A stretch of 64,000 nt of DNA, taken from assembly GCF_019703835.1 (NCBI RefSeq), contig NZ_AP023055.1:744001-808000 (forward strand), read 5' to 3'. Shown here piece after piece: positions 57,864-64,000 of the stretch. This DNA is from Thaumasiovibrio subtropicus. GTDB lineage: Bacteria; Pseudomonadota; Gammaproteobacteria; Enterobacterales; Vibrionaceae. The translations under genes and the position numbers were made by a program. Every line of letters begins with the position of its first letter. Within the stretch, counting starts at the first letter, position 1. Below the pieces are notes generated by a model that was not told the origin of the DNA, ran no database searches, and was given only the letters and a program-made list of their open reading frames with translations.

Positions 57864-60800
57864 TGCAATACGCCGAACTATTTTGTCAGACGAACTTTTC
57901 GTTTCTCGAAGGTGCTTCCCATGCCGAAGAGCTGATGTTACAGGCTGACTTCTTACGCTATTCAGCCTTAGCGATTACCGATGAATGCTCCGTCGCTGGA
58001 GTGGTAAGAGCGTGGACAGCGCAGCAAGCACATGGATTAAGCGTCAAACTGATTGTGGGTAGCTTATTTCGTCTAGACGATGAACTTGAAGTCATTCTGC
58101 TTTGCCCTAGCCGAGAGGCGTACGCAGAGTTGTGTCGAATTATCACCAATGCCCGTCGCCGGACTGAAAAAGGTGAATATCGGCTGTCCGAATGGGATCT
58201 GATGTCCGTGCGTCACTGCTTGTTTTTATGGTTGCCTACACACTGCGAGCGAGATAATCATTGGGGCGAGTGGTTACAACGTCATCATTTAGGCCGGTTG
58301 TGGATTGGCTTGCAACGACATTTAGGCCATAACGACGGCGACTATCAAGCACATTGTGAAACGCTTTCACAGTCACTTCATGTCCCGATTGCGGCGTGCG
58401 GTGGTGTGTTAATGCACAATGCCACTCGTTTGCCTTTACAGCATGTGCTGACGGCAATTAAGCATGGCGAAACTGTTGAAGCGGTGAAAGACAAGTTATT
58501 GGTGAATACGGAGCGTTGCCTTCGTTCCCGAGAAAAAATTGCCCGTTTGTTTCGTCCTGAGTGGCTCGCTGAAACCATGACGATCATGCAAAAGTGTGAT
58601 TTTGAATTGAAGTCCTTAAGTTATGAATATCCTGCGGAACTGATTCCTCAAGGCATGACGCCCATGGCGCACCTGCGCGCATTAACCAAGCAAGGCGCTG
58701 CTTTTCGTTTTCCAGAAGGTGTGCCAGCTGAGATTCAAAGCACGATTGATAAAGAGCTTCGTCTGATTGAAGAGATGAACTATCCGTTCTTCTTTTTGAC
58801 CATACATGACATCGTGATGTTTGCGAAGACGAAAGGGATTCTCTATCAAGGTCGAGGCTCCGCGGCAAACTCTATTGTGTGTTATTGCTTGGAAATCACC
58901 TCAGTCGATCCGAGGCAGATCTCTGTGTTGTTTGAGCGATTCATCAGTAAAGAGCGTAATGAACCGCCTGATATTGACGTGGATTTCGAGCATGAACGTC
59001 GGGAAGAAGTGATCCAATACCTGTATGAAAAGTACGGTCGTGAGCGGGCAGCACTCGCGGCAACAGTAATTTCATATCGGTTTAAAAGTGCGGTGCGGGA
59101 CGTGGGTAAGGCGCTGGGTATCGCCGAGACGCAGCTCGATTACTTCATTAAGAACGTCAATCGTCGGGATCGCGGTCTAAATTGGCAGGGGCAGATAGTG
59201 GAGTTGGGCTTACAGCCAGAATCGGTGAAGGGGCAGCATTTTATTCAGCTTGTGAATGACATTATGGGGTTTCCGCGTCACTTGTCTCAGCATGTTGGGG
59301 GATTTGTGATTTCGTCCGGGCCCTTATATGAGCTGGTACCTGTTGAAAATGCCGCCATGGCCGATCGTACCGTGATTCAATGGGATAAAGATGACTTAGA
59401 AAGTTTAGGTCTGCTGAAGGTCGATGTGTTGGCATTAGGGATGCTAACAGCCATCCGTAAGTGCTTTGCTTTGGTCGAAAAATGGCATCAGCGCCGCCTC
59501 ACCATTGCAGATATTACTCGCATGCAAGATGACCCTGCCGTGTATGGCATGATCCAACGTGCCGATACCATTGGCGTGTTTCAGATAGAGTCACGGGCGC
59601 AAATGAGTATGCTGCCTCGTTTACGGCCGCGCAATTATTATGACCTTGTTATACAGATTGCCATCGTGCGCCCCGGCCCCATTCAAGGGGATATGGTCCA
59701 CCCCTTTTTGAAGCGCCGAAATGGAGATGAACCAATTGAATACCCATCGAAAGAAGTCGAGGCGGTATTATCTCGCACCATGGGCGTGCCGATTTTCCAA
59801 GAGCAGGTGATTAAGCTGGCCATGGTAGCCGCAGGTTTCACGGGGGGCGAAGCCGATCAGTTGCGCCGCGCCATGGCATCATGGAAAAAAAATGGCCAGC
59901 TCATGCAGTTTCGTACCAAGTTGATTTCCGGCATGCAATCACGCGGTTATGATGTCTCGTTTGCAGAGCGCATCTTTGAGCAAATATGTGGTTTTGGCGA
60001 GTACGGTTTTCCAGAGAGCCATTCCGCCTCTTTTGCTGTGCTTGCTTATACCTCCGCTTGGTTAAAACACTACTATCCCCATGCGTTTTATACATCATTG
60101 ATGAACAGCCACCCGATGGGGTTCTATTCTATCTCACAACTTGTGCAAGATGCGCGACGCCATGGGATCACCGTTTTGCCAGTGTGTGTTAACCATTCGC
60201 TGTGGGACCACCAAGTGGTTGGACTCGAACAGGAGGGGGCGTCACCACCATTAGCCATCCGTTTAGGGATGCGCATTGTGAAAGGATTGAGCCAACAGGC
60301 GGCAGAAACGCTGGTGTCCCATCGCCCGACGCAAGGGTATCAACACACTGGCATGTTGAAAACGGTACCAGTCCAACGGCGTGATATTGAGTTATTGGCA
60401 TCTTCAGATGCGCTTAAAGCGCTCGCAGGAGACCGCTTCAGTGCGCGCTGGTCAACCATGGATGATCTGGATGAATTACCCTTGTTTAAAGGGGTAAACG
60501 AATGCGCGCCAAGGTATCAGCATCAACCCGATCAGTTGACTACCTTGGTTGAAGACTTTGCGACAACCGGATTGAGTTTGAATTGTCACCCTATCACCTT
60601 ATTAGCGGAGAGTGGCAGATTAGATCGTTTTACACGGATGCGAGATTTAAAGCATAAGGCACACAAATCCTTAGTCACTGTTGCAGGTATGGTCACGGGG
60701 AAACAATCACCGGGGACGGCTGCCGGGGTGACTTTTTTTACGTTGGAAGATGATACAGGCAACATTAATGTTGTTGTGTGGGCAGGGACAGCACGGGCGC

Positions 60801-60949
60801 AGAAAAAGGCGTATTTGACCGCCAAAATACTGAGAGTCAAAGGTATTTTGGAGCGAGAAGGCGAGGTTATCCACGTTATCGCGGGTCGATTGGAAGATAT
60901 CAGCGGTGAACTTGCCGCGCTAAAAAGCAAATCAAGAGACTTTCATTAA
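57863..60949 (+). CDS. dnaE2: Error-prone DNA polymerase DnaE2 (ImuC)
   Basis: A C-family DNA polymerase of about 1028 residues, typical length for DnaE2. The PHP domain (about 1-260) starts MQYAELFCQTNFSFLEGASH. The polymerase core has YQGRGSAANSIVCYCL and the catalytic PPDIDVDFEHERREEVI (about 370-390). An OB-fold lies near the C-terminus (VTVAGMVTGKQSPG). Expressed in SOS as the polymerase of the ImuABC mutasome. It is the last gene of the operon. Confidence 0.94.
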   Translation: MQYAELFCQTNFSFLEGASHAEELMLQADFLRYSALAITDECSVAGVVRAWTAQQAHGLSVKLIVGSLFRLDDELEVILLCPSREAYAELCRIITNARRRTEKGEYRLSEWDLMSVRHCLFLWLPTHCERDNHWGEWLQRHHLGRLWIGLQRHLGHNDGDYQAHCETLSQSLHVPIAACGGVLMHNATRLPLQHVLTAIKHGETVEAVKDKLLVNTERCLRSREKIARLFRPEWLAETMTIMQKCDFELKSLSYEYPAELIPQGMTPMAHLRALTKQGAAFRFPEGVPAEIQSTIDKELRLIEEMNYPFFFLTIHDIVMFAKTKGILYQGRGSAANSIVCYCLEITSVDPRQISVLFERFISKERNEPPDIDVDFEHERREEVIQYLYEKYGRERAALAATVISYRFKSAVRDVGKALGIAETQLDYFIKNVNRRDRGLNWQGQIVELGLQPESVKGQHFIQLVNDIMGFPRHLSQHVGGFVISSGPLYELVPVENAAMADRTVIQWDKDDLESLGLLKVDVLALGMLTAIRKCFALVEKWHQRRLTIADITRMQDDPAVYGMIQRADTIGVFQIESRAQMSMLPRLRPRNYYDLVIQIAIVRPGPIQGDMVHPFLKRRNGDEPIEYPSKEVEAVLSRTMGVPIFQEQVIKLAMVAAGFTGGEADQLRRAMASWKKNGQLMQFRTKLISGMQSRGYDVSFAERIFEQICGFGEYGFPESHSASFAVLAYTSAWLKHYYPHAFYTSLMNSHPMGFYSISQLVQDARRHGITVLPVCVNHSLWDHQVVGLEQEGASPPLAIRLGMRIVKGLSQQAAETLVSHRPTQGYQHTGMLKTVPVQRRDIELLASSDALKALAGDRFSARWSTMDDLDELPLFKGVNECAPRYQHQPDQLTTLVEDFATTGLSLNCHPITLLAESGRLDRFTRMRDLKHKAHKSLVTVAGMVTGKQSPGTAAGVTFFTLEDDTGNINVVVWAGTARAQKKAYLTAKILRVKGILEREGEVIHVIAGRLEDISGELAALKSKSRDFH

Positions 60950-60959
60950 AGGGATACAC

Positions 60960-60981
60960 GCATCTTGAGGTAGCTTTATTG
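60960..60981. repeat. Degenerate solitary end of the dispersed repeat
   Basis: GCATCTTGAGGTAGCTTTA and then TTGTA resemble the right end of the 264-bp repeat. No body is present. Confidence 0.5.
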
Positions 60982-60989
60982 TAAGCTGC

Positions 60990-61024
60990 ACACAGCGAGG
61001 CGGCTCACCTCGCTGTGTCTTTTC
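60990..61024 (+). terminator. Terminator of the imuA-imuB-dnaE2 operon
   Basis: ACACAGCGAGG (60990-61000) pairs exactly with CCTCGCTGTGT (61008-61018) and is followed by CTTTTCT. Confidence 0.9.
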
Positions 61025-61033
61025 TCGCGCCAA

Positions 61034-62698
61034 TTACCAATACGTGAATCGCTTTGCGAAGTTAATACTGCTGGCACTGTTGCGAATGTGCAGTGCGTGA
61101 AGCAGGCATTGCACGCTAAAGACCCGGCGATTGACGCGATCGCGCATCGGTAAGTCCATTGTTTTCTGCCATATTTCAATCACTTCATGAACGCGCAATA
61201 ACTTACTTCGATCAATACTCCATTGATTTTTACCTTCGATAGGCAGTGGGCAAGGAATATGGCCTGGATACGCTTGCCATGGCGATTGCAGTGTCTGCGG
61301 GTAAGCATGGGCTAGCCAAGCAAGGTAAAACTTGTGTTTGCGCATTTCTTGAATGGGTTGACTCAGCGGGTATTGCAGTACTTTCCAAGAGTACATGGGT
61401 AAACAAAATTCCATTTGGTATTCATCAATCTCCTCAAAGGGGACGGCAAGGTGGTGATGCTGATCATTTAAGAACAAAAACAGTTGATACGCTTTATCCA
61501 GAGGGAGTGACTTCAAGGGCGCAAACGAGGCGATGAGATTATTACGTAAGTTTTGTTGCAGGTCAGATGCGCCATTGATGACAGATTTAGGCGCATAGGC
61601 ATACTGTTGATCTAAATAGGCATCGACAAGGGCTTCGACATTTTCCGAGAGCGCCGCGTTATAGACGTCATCGGAGTAATAGATCATGCCGATACCGACA
61701 CTACCACCATTGCCAGACCATGCCAGCTGTGGTCGGCTAATGCGATCGTATTCGCGGTGTGGGCGGCATCGCCAGTGTTTCCCAAGTTTTTGCTCTACAG
61801 AGTGACTTTGCGTGTCTCGAACGCTCACGAGGTCAAGCGGAATGCCTTGTGTTTGGGCGAATCGCTCGGCGCAATGGCTGTCTAGTGTTTTACTGGTTGA
61901 GAAGTTAAGCGCTGTGATATCCATACCTGCGCGTTGCAGCTCTGCGGCAATCACGCGAGAATCAAGACCGCCAGAGAGTGTCGTTACGACACTGGTGTCA
62001 TGGTGAAGATATTTTCGGCAGGCGACCTTAAAGGCATCATCCATAAGATCGACAGCAAACTCGGTGGGATAGCGGACTTGCGCAAGTTGAACCCAATCAA
62101 AATACTCTGTCAGATGGGTGTCACCATGATGGAAATCGAGGCGTTCTCCGGGGCGCGCGCAGCGCACTTCATTATACGGCGTATGATCAAGCAGAAAGTA
62201 CCCGAGCGTGGCGAATTCGGTGACACCATCAAGGTTGCGCGTGAGTGGCAGTGAGAGCTGTTTTAAGATTTTTAGTTGGGTAGAAAAAATAAGCGCGCCT
62301 TGAAAATGCATGAAATAGAAAGGGCGTAGTCCAAGGGGATCGGTGGCAAGGGTCAATCGGCCAGTCGCTTGGCAGTATGACAGGTAGCAAAACGCGCCTT
62401 CAGATTCTGACAGCGCTTGATTGAGACAGTCGCTATCACGAAGTGTGACTAAATCATCGGTTCGATTGCTACTTAACAGCGGGTGTCCAACACAGGCTGA
62501 GGTAGTTTGCCCATTCTGTAACCATGCCGTTTGCTCGTAGGCATCAAAGTCGAAATTGAAAATAGCGTGCTTGTTCGATGCACTGACACGGGTTTCATCG
62601 GTTGGAAAGCGTTGAAAATAACCGGTGAGCTCTTCGATTAGATGCTTATGGGTAATGTTCAAACCAGTATGGCTTACAATGCCAGCGATGATGCTCAT
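61034..62698 (-). CDS. Asparagine-synthetase-like ATP-dependent amide ligase lacking glutaminase cysteine
   Basis: 554 residues. The N-terminal Ntn-like domain starts MSIIAGIV, with Ile instead of the catalytic Cys2, so glutamine hydrolysis is not expected. The C-terminal synthetase domain has the PP-loop LSGGLDSRVIAAEL (about 241-254), with DPLGLRPFY earlier. Similar architecture is seen in beta-lactam synthetases and lasso-peptide cyclases. It is alone: no precursor peptide, protease or exporter was seen in the window. AGGA precedes the ATG. The product and substrate are unknown. Confidence 0.85.
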   Translation of the reverse strand: MSIIAGIVSHTGLNITHKHLIEELTGYFQRFPTDETRVSASNKHAIFNFDFDAYEQTAWLQNGQTTSACVGHPLLSSNRTDDLVTLRDSDCLNQALSESEGAFCYLSYCQATGRLTLATDPLGLRPFYFMHFQGALIFSTQLKILKQLSLPLTRNLDGVTEFATLGYFLLDHTPYNEVRCARPGERLDFHHGDTHLTEYFDWVQLAQVRYPTEFAVDLMDDAFKVACRKYLHHDTSVVTTLSGGLDSRVIAAELQRAGMDITALNFSTSKTLDSHCAERFAQTQGIPLDLVSVRDTQSHSVEQKLGKHWRCRPHREYDRISRPQLAWSGNGGSVGIGMIYYSDDVYNAALSENVEALVDAYLDQQYAYAPKSVINGASDLQQNLRNNLIASFAPLKSLPLDKAYQLFLFLNDQHHHLAVPFEEIDEYQMEFCLPMYSWKVLQYPLSQPIQEMRKHKFYLAWLAHAYPQTLQSPWQAYPGHIPCPLPIEGKNQWSIDRSKLLRVHEVIEIWQKTMDLPMRDRVNRRVFSVQCLLHALHIRNSASSINFAKRFTYW

Positions 62699-63098
62699 GA
62701 TATTGTCCTATGCGTTTTCGATAACCTTGTTCTCTCTATACGAAAAGCGTGCCATTTCTGGAAATAGAACAAATACTGCACTTAATTTATTGATTTAAAG
62801 GGCATCTGCCTAGGCTTTGTCACTGAATAGATTCCGGCGCCGTTTGCAAATATCGAATTTGCAACGCGAAAGAGATTTCACGACTGCAAGATGCGTGTCC
62901 CGCCAGTTTGAGGCGGCTTGAGTATACAACTTTGCCAACGTGACTCGCGAGATAGTGTCTGTGAGTCGATGAAGCGATCATGTCGACAGAGTTAACAACA
63001 AAGCCATGCGGTTGTCATATTTTGAGTAAAAAGCAGGTGTCCTCGTCAGTAGTCTACGTTATATGTAAACGAATTGTTGTTATTGATGGTGGCGCAAA
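62699..63098. other. Intergenic region with a solitary repeat end
   Basis: A 400-base gap. GTTTGCAAA/TTTGCAAC (about 62838-62861) forms a short palindrome. TTTGAGGCGGCTTGAGTATA (about 62907-62926) is a repeat end. A 40-codon frame (62980-63102) ends across the response-regulator GTG but lacks an SD and is not called. Promoters of both flanking genes lie here. Confidence 0.35.
62906..62926. repeat. Solitary end of the dispersed repeat
   Basis: TTTGAGGCGGCTTGAGTATA resembles the right end (…GAGGTGGCTTGAGTATA). One base differs in the core. Confidence 0.5.
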
Positions 63099-63815
63099 GT
63101 GACAAAGCACGTTCTAGTTGTTGATGATGATATAGAGATCAGAGAGCTGCTTGAAGAATATCTTTCCAAGTCTGGCTATCGGGTGCTGACTGCGGGTGAC
63201 GGTGTGGAGATGGCGACGCAAATGGCGGCCAATCATATCGATGCCATCTTGTTAGATGTGATGTTGCCGGGAGACGATGGCTTTAGCTTATGCCAACAGG
63301 TTCGGCGTAATTCGAATGTGCCCATTATTATGATCACCGCAGTGTCAGATGATACAGACCAGATTATCGGTCTAGAGATTGGTGCCGATGACTACATTGC
63401 CAAACCCTTTAACCCACGTCAGCTTTTAGCACGCTTAAAAGCGGTATTACGAAGAGCAAGTGTGAATGAGGTTGCCCCTGAGGTGCCAATCGCCATGGTA
63501 TTTAAAGAGTGGCGATTAGAGCTGGTGACGCATACGCTAACGAATCTGGAGTCAGGAGAGCAACATGCCTTGCCCGCTGGGGATTTCAATTTATTGATGT
63601 TCTTTCTTAACAACCCCCATCAGTTGCTCGATAGAGATACGATTTCGAATGCAATAAAAGGGCGGGAATCATTGCCGTTTGAGCGCGGGATTGATGTGCA
63701 ATTATCACGATTACGGCAGCGATTAGGGGATAGAGGCACGTCGTCGCAATTCATAAAAACCTTGCGGGGAACGGGGTACATGTTTATCTGCGACGTAACG
63801 CCTGAATATCGATGA
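63099..63815 (+). CDS. OmpR-family response regulator
   Basis: 238 residues from a GTG start. The receiver domain (about 1-118) has VDDDIEIREL (acidic pair), phospho-Asp in ILLDVMLPGDDG, conserved Thr/Lys in MITAV and KPFNPRQLL. The winged-helix output domain (about 135-235) ends in RGTGYMFI. It overlaps the histidine-kinase gene by ATGA, so both form an operon. Confidence 0.92.
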   Translation: MTKHVLVVDDDIEIRELLEEYLSKSGYRVLTAGDGVEMATQMAANHIDAILLDVMLPGDDGFSLCQQVRRNSNVPIIMITAVSDDTDQIIGLEIGADDYIAKPFNPRQLLARLKAVLRRASVNEVAPEVPIAMVFKEWRLELVTHTLTNLESGEQHALPAGDFNLLMFFLNNPHQLLDRDTISNAIKGRESLPFERGIDVQLSRLRQRLGDRGTSSQFIKTLRGTGYMFICDVTPEYR

Positions 63816-64000
63816 TACGTTTTCCTCATTCGTTGCTGGCGCGGACCTTGTTGTTCACTTTAGTGGCGGTTATCTGTGCACAACTGATCGCCACCCTAAT
63901 CTGGTACTCTCAAACCAAAGAGCGCGAACTGCAAGGGTTAGAAGCGACCTCCGTCAGTATGGCGAATAACTTCGCCTCGACTGTCACCTTTTTTCAAAAG
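63812..64000 (+). CDS. Sensor histidine kinase (partial, cut by the window edge)
   Basis: The first 63 residues of a membrane kinase, coupled to the response-regulator gene by an ATGA overlap. A basic N-terminus (MIRFPHSLLAR) is followed by one membrane helix (about 11-33, LLFTLVAVICAQLIATLIW) and the start of a periplasmic segment. The kinase core is beyond the window, so the family is inferred from position. Confidence 0.75.
   Translation, partial: MIRFPHSLLARTLLFTLVAVICAQLIATLIWYSQTKERELQGLEATSVSMANNFASTVTFFQK

Noticed and set aside
61034..62698. Lasso-peptide or beta-lactam cluster
   Set aside because: The enzyme fits such roles, but no precursor peptide, leader protease, RRE or exporter gene lies next to it; the neighbours are DNA polymerase and a two-component system.
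62980..63102. A 40-codon frame ending across the response-regulator start
   Set aside because: The stop overlap with the GTG looked like coupling, but no SD lies before its ATG and the peptide has no recognisable feature.
1..64000. tRNA, rRNA, CRISPR or attC arrays
   Set aside because: No cloverleaf, ribosomal sequence, regularly spaced direct repeats or integron-type repeat series was seen. The dispersed repeat is not spaced like CRISPR.

Overview
The window looks like a piece of a Vibrionaceae chromosome (moderate GC by eye). This rests on a DUF2960-type protein, YlqF, TenA with a ThiXYZ-like transporter, OvoA, a ToxR-like membrane regulator, a lexA-controlled imuA-imuB-dnaE2 cassette and dense c-di-GMP and chemoreceptor genes, all of gammaproteobacterial, Vibrio-like type. 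Genus is not resolved: Vibrio, Grimontia, Enterovibrio, Photobacterium and Salinivibrio all remain possible. No tRNA, rRNA, CRISPR array, phage or integron was seen.

Layout. 1-9 kb: small conserved proteins (DUF406, DUF2960 and DUF2750 types), a GNAT acetyltransferase, an orphan 4-hydroxyphenylpyruvate dioxygenase, an unrecognised membrane/coiled-coil protein, a Qnr/McbG-like pentapeptide protein, a Nudix hydrolase, a TetR regulator with an alpha/beta hydrolase, and a two-domain QueD-like protein. 9-24 kb: MurQ, a PhzF-like isomerase, a SulP transporter with a universal stress protein, YceI with cytochrome b561, a PilJ/NarX-type chemoreceptor, a three-gene G3E GTPase-TldD-TldE operon, an SDR and YlqF. 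24-37 kb: a signalling stretch with HD-GYP, EAL, degenerate GGDEF and REC-GGDEF proteins, a di-iron (ODP/MBL) protein overlapping a soluble chemoreceptor-tip-like protein, AroG, and OvoA (ovothiol synthesis). 37-44 kb: YceH, YhbQ, YaeQ and a DUF218 protein, then a thiamine-precursor operon (thiD, ABC ATPase, permease, binding protein, tenA) under a TPP riboswitch. 44-55 kb: a SPOR-like protein with a very long acidic tail, an IS1182-family insertion sequence sitting in a transcription terminator, a ToxR/ToxS-like pair, an AraC regulator divergent from an SBF symporter, a flippase, an SDR with a Crp-like regulator, a DUF805 protein and a periplasmic solute-binding protein. 55-64 kb: the SOS mutasome operon, an orphan asparagine-synthetase-like enzyme lacking the glutaminase cysteine, and a two-component system cut off by the window edge.

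Threaded through intergenic regions is a palindrome-bounded repeat of about 264 bp. There are two near-identical full copies (26014-26277, 35863-36126), one diverged copy (23438-23709), one left-end relic that runs into a gene (2749-2848), one internally deleted copy (53708-53783) and several solitary ends. The full copies have matched base changes in their two ends and fold on paper as a long outer stem with two inner arms. This makes the repeat the best candidate for an under-described element.

The other notable systems are the ODP/chemoreceptor-tip gene pair, the G3E GTPase-TldD-TldE operon, the ToxR/ToxS-like pair, the insertion sequence that duplicated a complete terminator hairpin, and the orphan ATP-dependent amide ligase. 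All calls come from reading the sequence and remembered family features; no database search was done.
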